DNA of 41,813 nt, from assembly GCA_949283025.1 (NCBI GenBank), contig CASDRB010000015.1, positions 1 to 41,813 of the forward strand, given 5' to 3'. The position numbers were made by a program, and so were the translations under genes. The notes beneath the pieces were generated by a model that made no database searches, was not told where the DNA came from, and worked only from the letters and a program-made list of their open reading frames with translations. Positions 1-9,444 of this stretch are shown piece by piece. Position 1 is the stretch's first letter; every line of letters begins with the position of its first letter. This DNA comes from an uncultured bacterium. GTDB lineage: Bacteria > Bacillota_I > Bacilli_A > RFN20 > CAG-826.

Positions 1-41
1 AACCGAACACATCGATTTTGACTTATCTATTGTTAAGTAGT

Positions 42-87
42 TCCTAAATATTTTTAGGATTTAAGAGAAAGTTCCACAGAGAGAACT
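42..87. terminator. two small hairpins near the left edge
   Basis: Two inverted repeats follow each other. Bases 42-48 pair with 53-59 (7 bp, 4-base loop). AGTTC at 70-74 pairs with GAACT at 83-87 and is followed on the plus strand by GTTTTT. They lie just past the 3' end of the minus-strand lipoprotein gene and could end that transcript, or one arriving from the left. The stems are short and the minus-strand T tract is poor, so this is a weak call. Confidence 0.35.
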
Positions 88-150
88 GTTTTTGTCATAC
101 AAATCAATTTTTACTTGATTTATTAATAGTTAAATCTCCTAAATTAATTC

Positions 151-984
151 TTATTGATAAAGAAAAGTATAGATACAAATAGAATCATTCATATACGCAA
201 ATTGAATGACGTGTGTTTGATCTTGGCTTAAGCAAACATATCCATACCCATCATAATATCCACTATCATCAATTAAATAATTATTATCCAACAATAAGTT
301 ATAGTATTCGATTTCATCACTTTCAATGGCGTTTTCTAACTCAATATAAACCATTAATGTTTCAGATTGAATAATTACCTCTCCATAATATGTAAAATAA
401 TCTTTATTCAATTCTGGGATTGTATATCCTAAATAATAATCAATTAAAACATTAGGGAATGATAGTTCGTCTATCAAAACATATATAGAAGCATTGACAC
501 CAACACCATATTCTCCTGTTTCAGTTTCGCCATCAACAATTTGCAATTGAATTCCAAATTTATCATCTTTAGCTATGGTTGCATAATAAACATCATAATA
601 AACACCATCATAATAATTAGTTGTAAATTCTACATCATACCCACTATGTTTACATACATTAGCGTATGCCTCAGCCTTTACAATTGATTCTTCTTGACTA
701 AATCCCAAAAAGAATAAATCTAAAATCGGATCTCCAAAAGCATCAACTCCAGGATTAGCAATATATTTAGGGGCGTAAAAATAAGGAATATCAAATTGAA
801 TAGAATTTTCGATAGCTTCTTCTACTATTTCGTTGCCCCACGTTGAAACAAAGCCAGCGTCTTCGCTGCTTGTTGATGAAGATTGGTAAGAAGTAGACGA
901 ATCAACATTGGAAGATATATTCGTTGGTGAACAGCCTATCATTAAAGGTAAAAACAAAAATAACCACAAATTATTCTTTTTCAT
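151..984 (-). CDS. surface lipoprotein of unknown function
   Basis: A 277-residue protein with a type II signal peptide: a lysine-containing start, a hydrophobic stretch, then the lipobox LMIGC with the lipidated Cys at residue 18. A Ser/Thr-rich linker to about residue 42 follows. The rest is acidic and Tyr/Asp-rich with no motif I recognise; it should lie on the outer face of the membrane. Its start is one base after the stop of the upstream Ig-like protein gene, so the two are almost certainly co-transcribed and translationally coupled. No enzyme function can be assigned. The gene call is secure. Confidence 0.85.
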   Translation of the reverse strand: MKKNNLWLFLFLPLMIGCSPTNISSNVDSSTSYQSSSTSSEDAGFVSTWGNEIVEEAIENSIQFDIPYFYAPKYIANPGVDAFGDPILDLFFLGFSQEESIVKAEAYANVCKHSGYDVEFTTNYYDGVYYDVYYATIAKDDKFGIQLQIVDGETETGEYGVGVNASIYVLIDELSFPNVLIDYYLGYTIPELNKDYFTYYGEVIIQSETLMVYIELENAIESDEIEYYNLLLDNNYLIDDSGYYDGYGYVCLSQDQTHVIQFAYMNDSICIYTFLYQ

Positions 985-985
985 A

Positions 986-2461
986 TTAAATTTTTACACC
1001 TACACAATCAAAATACATCCCTTGCACTTCCTCAACCAATGTTAGTGCAGTGCCATCATAAGTGAATTTAAAATCATAATCTCCATAAGTGATGGTCAAT
1101 AAACCTAAGCCATCGTCTTCTATGGTTGATAATTGGTACGTTTCTCCATAGTAAAAAATATCATCAGAAACATTGATTTCTTCTTTACCAAATGTGACAT
1201 ATAAAATGTATCCGCCTCCATTAAATTCCCAATTGCCAATTAGTTCGCTTGGAAATTGTGGTAAGTCAGAAGCATCTTTAGTAGATATAGTAACTTCTTT
1301 AGTCAAACCATCGATTGATGCTGTAACTGTTGTAGACGCTCCGCTAACTGCAGATTTAACCACCATTTTTTCGCCATTATATGTCGAAGTTATTGAAACT
1401 TGAGTAAAATTATCATTGCTTAATGTCCATTCAATTTTAGAAGTAAAGTCGCTTGGATTTACTTTAGCAGTAATAGTAATTGTATCTCCAACATTATTAA
1501 CTTCTAATTTATCAGCACTTAAATCTAAAGAAGTCGCTTTTACAACTAATTTCCCAGAAAAAGAATGAACTAATTCATCTAATGATTCAATGGTAAAATT
1601 TGAACTTTCAAAATCGTTTGTAATAAATATCTCTTCTTCAATCGGCATACAATTATTTAAATTTTCTATCAAATAATAACCAGGGTTTGCGAATTTAAAT
1701 AAATACAATTTAGTCCATTCAAATTTTGAGGTTTCCATATTATATTTTGGAAAATTGATATAATTATATGTTCCATCATTATCTAAAGTAATAGTTGCCG
1801 ACTCTAATGAATAAGTTTCATAATTTTCAACATCTAAATATTCATATGTTCCTGTCCACGTTTTTTTGCTCAACAAGGAAATTGGGGTTCTTTCTTCAGC
1901 ACTACAAGAAATAGAAAAACCTTGAATTGTTACTTTTCCTCCAATCGCTTGTAGGCAAAAATATCTTGGCAATAAATAATCTAAAACGTCATTTATTCCA
2001 TAAAGCGATTGTCTAGTGCCACTAGTAAGATTAAATGTTGAGGCGTCACTAAAATCAACACTACTAGTATAAGCTGTTTTTAAAATCAATGATGCACCTG
2101 GTTCAGCTGTAAAATAAGCAGTGATGGCATTCAAACCATTAACAACACTACCAAAGCCACTTTCAACACTAAATGGCGTTCCATCAGTTTTAATAGTGCC
2201 TCCATCCAATAGAACTACATGATCATCAGAACCGCCATCTTCAGCATCCGTGTAAGATAATTGTAAGGTTCTAACTCGAGCTTGTCCGCTATTATCATCA
2301 ACTAATGTGGGCTTGCTATCGCTGTCAAATACAAAAGAACAATCTTGTCCAACAGTTAACCTTAGTTGGTGTGAATCATCAACTAATTTAGATAAAGCCA
2401 CCAACGAGCCTACTATCAAAGAAGATAATATAAAAATACTACCAAACCTATATTTATTCAT
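986..2461 (-). CDS. membrane-anchored or secreted protein with Ig-like (Big_2) domain
   Basis: A 491-residue protein with an N-terminal hydrophobic segment (about residues 7-24) that serves as signal peptide or anchor; there is no lipobox. Residues about 40-190 form a Ser/Thr/Asp-rich beta region. Residues about 309-395 look like a bacterial Ig-like group 2 domain: a V-x-A-x-S-L-x-L start, an I-T-A-x-V-x-P centre, and a V-T-A-x-I-x-G...V-T-I end. A small beta domain at about 405-490 resembles lipocalin-like or META-like modules. The start is supported by an AGGGGGG ribosome binding site 7-8 bases upstream. It heads a two-gene unit with the lipoprotein that begins one base after its stop. Role: probably surface display or adhesion; function unknown. 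Confidence 0.8.
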   Translation of the reverse strand: MNKYRFGSIFILSSLIVGSLVALSKLVDDSHQLRLTVGQDCSFVFDSDSKPTLVDDNSGQARVRTLQLSYTDAEDGGSDDHVVLLDGGTIKTDGTPFSVESGFGSVVNGLNAITAYFTAEPGASLILKTAYTSSVDFSDASTFNLTSGTRQSLYGINDVLDYLLPRYFCLQAIGGKVTIQGFSISCSAEERTPISLLSKKTWTGTYEYLDVENYETYSLESATITLDNDGTYNYINFPKYNMETSKFEWTKLYLFKFANPGYYLIENLNNCMPIEEEIFITNDFESSNFTIESLDELVHSFSGKLVVKATSLDLSADKLEVNNVGDTITITAKVNPSDFTSKIEWTLSNDNFTQVSITSTYNGEKMVVKSAVSGASTTVTASIDGLTKEVTISTKDASDLPQFPSELIGNWEFNGGGYILYVTFGKEEINVSDDIFYYGETYQLSTIEDDGLGLLTITYGDYDFKFTYDGTALTLVEEVQGMYFDCVGVKI

Positions 2462-2569
2462 AACATTTCCCCCCTATTATTGCGAAATGTAAATATTAAC
2501 AATAAATATACTACTGGCCTAGTTTTTTGCAAAGCATTATCAGGAAATGTCAAAACAAATTATACAGTT

Positions 2570-3091
2570 TTATTCTTTTATATTATATATAAGACAACTC
2601 TGATGAGTGCACGATAAATTTGAACATGTTAGCAATTTGGTTTTGATTTTAACATCATAAGCATCGTTAACAAATCCAGTAGCGTTGCTTAAAGAAACAT
2701 ACATATCAAAAACATTGCATTTATTTTTATGATTATATTTAGATATTTTTAACAGTGTATTTGCAGCATATGATTGAATATCAATATCTTTTTTTAATTT
2801 AGAGTCAATGACTGATAAGACCATGCATATTACTAGTGTATATTTATTAATACCTAATTTTTCGTTTAATATGCATTTATAACGTTTTTGAAATTCCAAC
2901 AAACATTTTTCTAAATCAATTTGTCCACCACAATTTTTAAATGTGGTTAAAAATGATGCGCCACTAATAAAAAAAGAATCTACATCGCTTTGTTTTAAAA
3001 TATTTTCACAAAGTAGAATTGGATCTTGATAATCATTATGCAAGCAATAATTCATAATCGCATTATAATCGTTTAATATGTTTTCCTTCAT
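2570..3091 (-). CDS. hypothetical cytosolic protein
   Basis: A 173-residue soluble protein without signal peptide or membrane segment. It is predicted mostly helical and is cysteine-rich towards the end, with four Cys and a His in the last 20 residues; that could be a metal site, but no known zinc motif is clear. The start is supported by a GAGGT ribosome binding site 8 bases before ATG. It is divergent from the methyltransferase gene, with about 110 bases between the two proposed starts. I do not recognise the family. Confidence 0.7.
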   Translation of the reverse strand: MKENILNDYNAIMNYCLHNDYQDPILLCENILKQSDVDSFFISGASFLTTFKNCGGQIDLEKCLLEFQKRYKCILNEKLGINKYTLVICMVLSVIDSKLKKDIDIQSYAANTLLKISKYNHKNKCNVFDMYVSLSNATGFVNDAYDVKIKTKLLTCSNLSCTHQSCLIYNIKE

Positions 3092-3167
3092 GATATTTAC
3101 CTCACAATATATTTATTATTTTACACTTCTTGCAAGAATTAATAACTATGTACTTATTTTTAATTTG

Positions 3168-3201
3168 TTCACAACTTAAATTAAACAATTATAATATAAG
3201 T
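3168..3201 (+). promoter_or_regulatory. promoter placing transcription start at the methyltransferase ATG
   Basis: A -35 box TTCACA (3168-3173), a 16-base spacer and a perfect -10 box TATAAT (3190-3195), followed by six bases and then ATG at 3202. With the usual 6-7 base distance from -10 to start point, the mRNA begins at or next to the A of ATG. There is no ribosome binding site, so the mRNA is probably leaderless. Confidence 0.65.
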
Positions 3202-3753
3202 ATGGAAAACTTCTTTCAATTAAATCCTCAAGAATATATTGAGGCGACGCAAAAAGCGGACATGAGCGCTGAATACGCTTTTTTCTTAAAACACATCACT
3301 CCACCTGCATCTATTGTTGATGTTGGATTTGGTTCATCAAGAGATATGCTTTATTTCAAAAAGAAAGGATTTGATGTATTTGGCATTGACATTGAGCAAG
3401 AATTTGTCAATCATGCACTCGATCTTGGATTAAATGCACAAAAAGTAGATGTAATGGACTATTGTCCAAACGAGTTATTTGATGCTGTTTGGGCTTGTTC
3501 TTCATTGATTCATTGCCCTAGTGAAGACTTGCAAAAAGTATTTGACAAGATACTTAGTTTTTTAAAACCTAATGGCATTGCATATTGTTCATTTAAATAT
3601 GGAGAATACGAAGGATACATTGCAGAAAAATACTATACTTACTTGAATGAAGAAAAAATTAAGAAATTAAATTTAAACATCATTGATATTCATATTAATA
3701 AAGATGCATTAAATCGAGGAAACAATTGGATTAGTTTTATCTTAAAAAAATAA
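3202..3753 (+). CDS. class I SAM-dependent methyltransferase
   Basis: A 183-residue protein if started at the ATG at 3202. The reading frame is open back to 3130, but those 24 codons overlap the -35 and -10 boxes, so the inner start is preferred. Around residue 40 it has the SAM-binding motif I as IVDVGFGSSRD, then the acidic end of strand 2 (FGIDIE), and a motif IV-like FDAVWACSSLIH. This is the layout of small methyltransferases of the UbiE/Tam type. Substrate unknown. It is a single gene that converges on the membrane protein gene downstream and shares a bidirectional terminator with it. Confidence 0.8.
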   Translation: MENFFQLNPQEYIEATQKADMSAEYAFFLKHITPPASIVDVGFGSSRDMLYFKKKGFDVFGIDIEQEFVNHALDLGLNAQKVDVMDYCPNELFDAVWACSSLIHCPSEDLQKVFDKILSFLKPNGIAYCSFKYGEYEGYIAEKYYTYLNEEKIKKLNLNIIDIHINKDALNRGNNWISFILKK

Positions 3754-3782
3754 AATAGCCGACAAAAAGGCTATTTTTTTAT
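3752..3782. terminator. bidirectional terminator between convergent genes
   Basis: The stem AAAATAGCC (3752-3760) pairs perfectly with GGCTATTTT (3769-3777) around an 8-base loop. T-rich DNA follows it on the plus strand and an A-rich tract (Ts on the minus strand) precedes it. It overlaps both gene ends (stops at 3753 and 3779) and can serve both. Confidence 0.8.
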
Positions 3783-4810
3783 ATCATCATCGTTAGAGTG
3801 GATGTTGTATTAGGATTGCTAAATCCAGTCATTGATAAAACTAAAACAATAAAAAGACAAACAATTCCAATAACGATACAATGCACTACTTTGTAGCGGC
3901 GATCATGTAATTTTTTAATCATGCCAAATAGCAAACACGCCAATGGCAATAAAGCATAAATAAATCCCACCCACGATCCTTGCAAAGGATAATCGTTTTG
4001 GTTGAAGTAATATATCACAAACATAGTAATCAATGTTAAAAAAATTGAAGCAATAGATAAAACATCAAATAAGATGGAAATGCCAATATATTTTTTTAAA
4101 ACTGGTTTTTCGTTATCTTGATTTAGTTTAACTTCAATGCAACCTATTCCATCATATTGTTTTTGATATAAACGATACAATGTAGGAATATGGATATAAT
4201 CAACTAGCTGTTTTAAATCTTTATTATCTTTATTAAACTCAATTTTTAAAAACAATAAACGCAATGACTCTAATATAATATTTACATTGTAATTTTTATA
4301 TTTTTGAAATTTTTTTGAAAAAATCAAATATTCTTTTTTGGCGTCTTCATAAGCTTCTTGCTCTAATAAATACAATATATGTTCAAATGCTAAGGAACTC
4401 TGTGATTTGCAATTTAAAGTTAAATATATTGTTTTAAAACTTTCCAAATCATCAAGCAAAAAATAATAATGAGCTTTAAAAGTCAAAAAATAATTATGAA
4501 AAATAAGCAAGGGGACTTTAACAAATTTATCACACAATTTAATTAAAAGATTATAATCATTATTTAATTCGTTTTTATATAGAAAATGATAAAAAATAAA
4601 CATTGCAATCAAATTATAAAACAAATACAAATAAACTATACAAAGGCATACGCTGATGACGATGCTAAAAATTAAATTGGTATTTGTCAGCCATATTAAA
4701 CACATTAGCCCCACAAGTAAAACAATTAATATAATTGTGGATAAAATAAATGTAATATAGCTTTTTTTACGCTGCTGGACTAATAATTGTTTTTCTGATA
4801 ATAGTTCCAT
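3779..4810 (-). CDS. integral membrane protein, unknown
   Basis: A 343-residue protein with two adjacent transmembrane segments near the N-terminus (about residues 18-42 and 47-75). A hydrophilic, probably cytosolic middle of about 160 residues, rich in Leu/Tyr/Lys, follows, then three transmembrane segments in the last 110 residues. No catalytic motif is visible. A TATAAT box lies about 15 bases before the ATG and the only SD-like sequence is a weak GAG, so the leader is very short. Function unknown; the membrane topology is well supported. Confidence 0.75.
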   Translation of the reverse strand: MELLSEKQLLVQQRKKSYITFILSTIILIVLLVGLMCLIWLTNTNLIFSIVISVCLCIVYLYLFYNLIAMFIFYHFLYKNELNNDYNLLIKLCDKFVKVPLLIFHNYFLTFKAHYYFLLDDLESFKTIYLTLNCKSQSSLAFEHILYLLEQEAYEDAKKEYLIFSKKFQKYKNYNVNIILESLRLLFLKIEFNKDNKDLKQLVDYIHIPTLYRLYQKQYDGIGCIEVKLNQDNEKPVLKKYIGISILFDVLSIASIFLTLITMFVIYYFNQNDYPLQGSWVGFIYALLPLACLLFGMIKKLHDRRYKVVHCIVIGIVCLFIVLVLSMTGFSNPNTTSTLTMMI

Positions 4811-4847
4811 AAATTAACTCTAATATTATAAAAATTACCAAGTTAAA

Positions 4848-7112
4848 TTACAATGATTGAGTAATCTTGATAGTCGCAGATAATTCGTTTAACGATATGA
4901 TTTCAAAACTAAATCCTAAATCTAATCCACTATTTAATTTTCCAATATTGGGGAACGATGAAGAATATTCACTCATCGAAAATGTATCGCCTTGTTTGAA
5001 TAAACAATCATTAGATAAAATTTTCTCCATCTTTATATCGTTTGCTTTGTTATTTCTAATCAATGCCAACAAATCATAATTATAATCGCTAGTAAAAATG
5101 GCAACATACCCTTCATCAGCACTACTTCCATAAGTGGTATTAGACATCGATAAAGCAAAGCCATAAGGCGAACTATTTAAATCAAATTCGTTGTAATATT
5201 TGCTACCATCAAAATACAATTGATTACCGCTGACATACGTTCCTCTCATTCTAGCATCAACATGCCATAAGCGAATACCGACATCACTTGGGCCTTGTGG
5301 ATATGCATTTTGATATTTATATAGTGAATCAAATTCATTTAATCCCGTTGGCGAATACAATTCTAAAATTAGATATTCATCAAAAGGTGAGCCGATAAAA
5401 TCAGGCGACAAAACAATTAAATCACCTGTTTCTTGGAATCGGTTGATAGTTATAATGCTATTTGAAGTGGGAGCATATGGTTCAACCCAACCTAAAGCCA
5501 TCTTAGAAAACGGATCATGCCCACCAACATTGTAATCTTGCATTGAAAATCCACCGGCCGGTTGATTGCCATAATAACTATAATCATAATAGTCATCAAG
5601 ACCTAAAACATGGCCCATCTCATGAATGTATGTATGAGTATCTATAGTGCAATGCGATGTGTCTTCATACATAAAATCATACGATGCCCAAAAGAAAGTA
5701 TTTGGGCCTGGGTTATCAATATCTTTTAATTCCTTGTTTTGAACCCAAAAACAATATGCCCATAAATTATCATTTCCATTGCCGCCGCCATTAGAATAAT
5801 TGCTCGCCGCATAAATCAAAATCAATGCATCCAAATATCCATCTGAATTGGTATCAAATGATTTGTAAACATCTAGACTGACTTGATTTTTATACCAATT
5901 AGCCACTTCTTTAACAAGTTCGACTGTTTGGTCGCCATTTATGCTTGATGAATATGTTGATGTATACCAATCAGTGACGACACCTTCAAGATTTAATTTG
6001 CCGTATGAATCTTCTTGATAATATGTTTTTACAGAATGCCAACCGGTTTCTTCTTTGCTTCCTAAATAAGCAGTTTCAATATCTTGTCTAACTTGTTGTT
6101 TTTTAGAAGTGCTCAAGTATTCACTAGAATCGGTTAACCAAATTGGCACGATTAAAGCTTTTGGTGAACCAACGGATGGCATGGCTGGTGTATTATAAAC
6201 ACAATTTTGACTATAATCTTGATATGTATATAAAGGCGATTGCTTTTCTATTGTTTCATCATAAACATTTAATTCACCATCTGAATATTTGATGACATTT
6301 CCATCTTTTTGATATGAAATTTCAAACAAATATAATCCTGATAAACTAAATGGATTATTAAAATCATATTCGTCAGCATTGGAATCTAAAAAATATGAAA
6401 AATACCAGCCATTTGCACCTGTTTGATCATAATTTAGCTTTGTTTGAACAATATTATTAGATTTAAGAAAAACTTCAAAATCGCTTGTTGGATTAATAAT
6501 TTCACCTACTTTATACTCTGATTTAATTGAATTAACCTCTAAAGAATAATTAGGATTTTCAATGGCACTATCATAGCAAGAATAATTTAAAACTATTTCA
6601 TTGATTGCGGCATAATTGCTACCTGTTTTTATCGCGACATATTTATATTGTGCGTATGAAGAAATATCTAATAATACATCGTTGGCGATGACTAGTTCGT
6701 TTGTAGTTGGGTTTTCGTTTTCACCAAAATACATCATCAATGAAGTAGAAGACGAATATTTAATACGAATTGATTGCAATCCAGTGATAGCAAAATTATT
6801 TACGCCATCGGCTTGAGTATTATAAATCAATCCTTGTGATTCTTTTAATTGCAAGTTATTTTTGTTTTCTAGTGCGTTTTGAAATTCAAATTCAGTATAA
6901 CGAAATGTGTGTCTTGTTGATTTAATATATCCGTCATTAACATTATTTAAAAATGACCAATTATTAGTAGTTTCAGCATTCATTACAATACTATAATTAA
7001 TGTCAGCGTTTTCTTTTTTATAAGTGTTTTGTTGATAAATAATGGATGCAAAGCCAATTACCAAGCTAGCCAACAAAAAACAAGACAAGGCTAATAACTT
7101 TTTATTTTTCAT
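4848..7112 (-). CDS. M6-like zinc metalloprotease, membrane-anchored or secreted
   Basis: A 754-residue secreted protease. Residues about 5-27 form a signal sequence or anchor without a clear lipobox. A beta-rich binding domain lies at about 60-175 and an Ig-like domain of about 95 residues at about 180-285. The catalytic domain holds the zinc motif HEMGHVLGLDD near residue 495, which is HExxHxxGxxD, followed by a Met-containing turn (GGFSMQDYN) as in the M6/immune-inhibitor-A-like group. An Asp/Asn-rich stretch (about 420, DTNSDGYLD) looks like a calcium loop. A GAGGA ribosome binding site precedes the ATG. Its paralogue lies directly upstream, separated by a terminator, so each has its own transcript. 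It probably breaks down proteins outside the cell; the substrate is not known. Confidence 0.85.
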   Translation of the reverse strand: MKNKKLLALSCFLLASLVIGFASIIYQQNTYKKENADINYSIVMNAETTNNWSFLNNVNDGYIKSTRHTFRYTEFEFQNALENKNNLQLKESQGLIYNTQADGVNNFAITGLQSIRIKYSSSTSLMMYFGENENPTTNELVIANDVLLDISSYAQYKYVAIKTGSNYAAINEIVLNYSCYDSAIENPNYSLEVNSIKSEYKVGEIINPTSDFEVFLKSNNIVQTKLNYDQTGANGWYFSYFLDSNADEYDFNNPFSLSGLYLFEISYQKDGNVIKYSDGELNVYDETIEKQSPLYTYQDYSQNCVYNTPAMPSVGSPKALIVPIWLTDSSEYLSTSKKQQVRQDIETAYLGSKEETGWHSVKTYYQEDSYGKLNLEGVVTDWYTSTYSSSINGDQTVELVKEVANWYKNQVSLDVYKSFDTNSDGYLDALILIYAASNYSNGGGNGNDNLWAYCFWVQNKELKDIDNPGPNTFFWASYDFMYEDTSHCTIDTHTYIHEMGHVLGLDDYYDYSYYGNQPAGGFSMQDYNVGGHDPFSKMALGWVEPYAPTSNSIITINRFQETGDLIVLSPDFIGSPFDEYLILELYSPTGLNEFDSLYKYQNAYPQGPSDVGIRLWHVDARMRGTYVSGNQLYFDGSKYYNEFDLNSSPYGFALSMSNTTYGSSADEGYVAIFTSDYNYDLLALIRNNKANDIKMEKILSNDCLFKQGDTFSMSEYSSSFPNIGKLNSGLDLGFSFEIISLNELSATIKITQSL

Positions 7113-7150
7113 AATATTTTCCTCATATTTATTATATATTTTTTAAAGAT

Positions 7151-7181
7151 AAAAAAATAGCGAATGTTAGACACTCGCTAT
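7151..7181 (-). terminator. terminator between the two protease genes
   Basis: The stem at 7157-7166 pairs with 7172-7181 (10 bp with one G-U on the minus strand, 5-base loop). It is followed on the minus strand by seven Ts. It lies just after the stop of the upstream protease gene. A TATAAT box for the downstream protease gene lies within the next 40 bases. Confidence 0.8.
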
Positions 7182-7205
7182 ATAAATTTTATAGATTTAC
7201 AACTA

Positions 7206-9299
7206 TTATATTTTAGTAATATTCAATGTAGCTGATGTGGCATTTAACGATGTAATTTCAAAACTAAATCCTAAATCTAGTCCACTATTGAGTTTTCCTT
7301 TATTTGCAAAACAAGAAGAGAACTCACTCATTGAAAAGGTGTCCCCCTCTTTCCAAAGAGAATTAGCATCAAAACTATTTTTATGCAAAGTTGTCTTTTC
7401 ATTATGACGAAGCAATGTCAACAAATTATAATTTCTAAAAGCAGAAATAGGCGTAGCATAATCATTTGCGCTTCCACCAGCTTTATATTGAGTGTTGGAC
7501 ATAGCCAATTGTACTCCCAAATAATTTGATGGCAAATCGTTAGGATTAGTTCTTAAATCATCAGCAGCATAACCGCGAATTGTTGTCGGTAACAATCTTG
7601 CGTCGACATGCCAAATGCGAATTCCACTGGTGCTAGGACCTTGTGGATATCCATTGCTATATTGATATTTAGAATCAAATTCATTTAATCCAGTTGGGGT
7701 GTATAAATCAATAACTAAATACTCATCAAAAGGGGAGTTATGGAATTCTGGTGTTAAAACAATGACATCACCGGTTTCGGCAAAACTATTAATTGTTAAA
7801 ACGCAACTTTCACTAACTACATATGGTTCGACCCAACCAAATGCCATCTTAGAAAATGGATCATGATCTCCAACATTGTAATCTTGCATAATAAAGCCAC
7901 CAGATGGGATGTCAACATTATTGTAATCATAATAATCTTCAAGACCTAAAACGTGCCCCATTTCATGAATATATGTATGAGCATCTATATTGCAATGCGA
8001 TGTGTCTTCATACATAAAATCATACGATGCCCAAAAGAAAGTATTTGGCCCAGGATTAGCAACGCTTTTTAAATTATAATCTTGAACCCAGTAACAATAA
8101 GCCCATAAATTATCATTTCCATTTCCACCACCATTAGAGTAATTATTAGCAGCATATATTAAAATTAAGGCGTCTAAATAACCATCCTCATCAGTATCAA
8201 AAGATTTATAAGTTGTGCTGCTAACTTGGCGTTTATACCAATTAGCCACTTCTTTAACAAGTTCGACTGTTTGGTCGCCATTTATGCTTGATGAATATGT
8301 TGATGTATACCAATCAGTGACGACACCATCTAAATTTAATTTTTCGTATGAGGCTTCTTGGAAATAGGTTTTCACACTCCTCCATCCAGTATCTTGATTG
8401 CTACCTAAGTAGGCTGTTTCAATATCTTGTTTTATTTGATTTTTTTGTGTAGAAGAAACATATTTATTTGAATCAGTGAGCCAAACTGGCACAATCAATG
8501 CTTTTGGTGAACCAACGGATGGCATCGAATCGATTTCGTAAACCGAATGATTTGTATAATCAACATAATTAGCAATTAGACTGGTCTTTTCTAATTCTTT
8601 TTCTCCAACATAAAAACTGACGCTTTTGACTACTTTACGATAAGAAACATCGAAAGTGTAAAGGCCTTCATCTAAAGGTTTATCAAACGACCAGCCAGAC
8701 ATAGTAATGGCATATCCATTGACGCCGTCTTGATTATAATCAATTGTTTCTGTGCCGCCATAATTGTTCCAAGTTGCTTTAACAGTTATTAAATCTTTTG
8801 TAAAACTATCTCCAACATTAAAATTGCTTCTTTTTAAAGTGACGCTAATAGAATCAGGAGCTAAATCAGTGCCGCTTCCCTTTAATAATTTAAATTGACC
8901 TTCGTAGAATAAATCATTATATTTAGAGCATTTGATGATAAATTGATAATTGCCAGCTACAGTTAATGGCGATGTTAAATTATCAACACTATTATTGTTT
9001 GAATCGACTAATTTAGAAAAATACCAGCCATCTTTCATGTTTTGATCATAAGATAAGCTATACGGTTGTTCGTTTCCAATTATGATGCTCACATCAAAAT
9101 CTTTACCGGTATTTATTTTTTCACCATACAAATAAGATGTTTTGTTTTGAACAACTTTCATGCTCACATCATTATTGCTGCTCGTTATAGTTCCTGTATT
9201 TTTATTAGTTGAACTAGACGACAGATAAGACAAACTACACGCCGCCAACATTGGAATAAACAATAATATTAATAACTTTTTGCTGATCATAAAAACCAT
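7206..9299 (-). CDS. M6-like zinc metalloprotease lipoprotein (paralogue)
   Basis: A 697-residue lipoprotein: lipobox MLAAC with the Cys at residue 21, then a Ser-rich linker. Two copies of the Ig-like domain seen in its neighbour (about 48-140 and 148-235) precede the catalytic domain, whose zinc motif HEMGHVLGLED lies near residue 446. It lacks the extra N-terminal beta domain of its paralogue but has two Ig-like copies against one. The start is uncertain: AGGAGG sits only 2 bases before the ATG at 9299 and 11 bases before a second in-frame ATG at 9290; both keep the signal peptide. Several stretches are identical at the DNA level to the neighbour, pointing to recent exchange. Confidence 0.87.
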   Translation of the reverse strand: MVFMISKKLLILLFIPMLAACSLSYLSSSSTNKNTGTITSSNNDVSMKVVQNKTSYLYGEKINTGKDFDVSIIIGNEQPYSLSYDQNMKDGWYFSKLVDSNNNSVDNLTSPLTVAGNYQFIIKCSKYNDLFYEGQFKLLKGSGTDLAPDSISVTLKRSNFNVGDSFTKDLITVKATWNNYGGTETIDYNQDGVNGYAITMSGWSFDKPLDEGLYTFDVSYRKVVKSVSFYVGEKELEKTSLIANYVDYTNHSVYEIDSMPSVGSPKALIVPVWLTDSNKYVSSTQKNQIKQDIETAYLGSNQDTGWRSVKTYFQEASYEKLNLDGVVTDWYTSTYSSSINGDQTVELVKEVANWYKRQVSSTTYKSFDTDEDGYLDALILIYAANNYSNGGGNGNDNLWAYCYWVQDYNLKSVANPGPNTFFWASYDFMYEDTSHCNIDAHTYIHEMGHVLGLEDYYDYNNVDIPSGGFIMQDYNVGDHDPFSKMAFGWVEPYVVSESCVLTINSFAETGDVIVLTPEFHNSPFDEYLVIDLYTPTGLNEFDSKYQYSNGYPQGPSTSGIRIWHVDARLLPTTIRGYAADDLRTNPNDLPSNYLGVQLAMSNTQYKAGGSANDYATPISAFRNYNLLTLLRHNEKTTLHKNSFDANSLWKEGDTFSMSEFSSCFANKGKLNSGLDLGFSFEITSLNATSATLNITKI

Positions 9300-9444
9300 A
9301 ACCTCCTAGGAAATTATAAAATACACGATTTTCAAATAATTTGCATTAAGAATAATAAATTGTCAAAGCAACATTAACTATTTTAAAAAAATATTTTTTA
9401 ATATGATTAATTGCGATAAAATAATTTCGAAAGAAGGTATATAT

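Noticed and set aside
3130-3201. Upstream extension of the methyltransferase (24 extra codons)
   Set aside because: These codons overlap a good -35/-10 promoter and have no ribosome binding site; the family core begins after the inner ATG.
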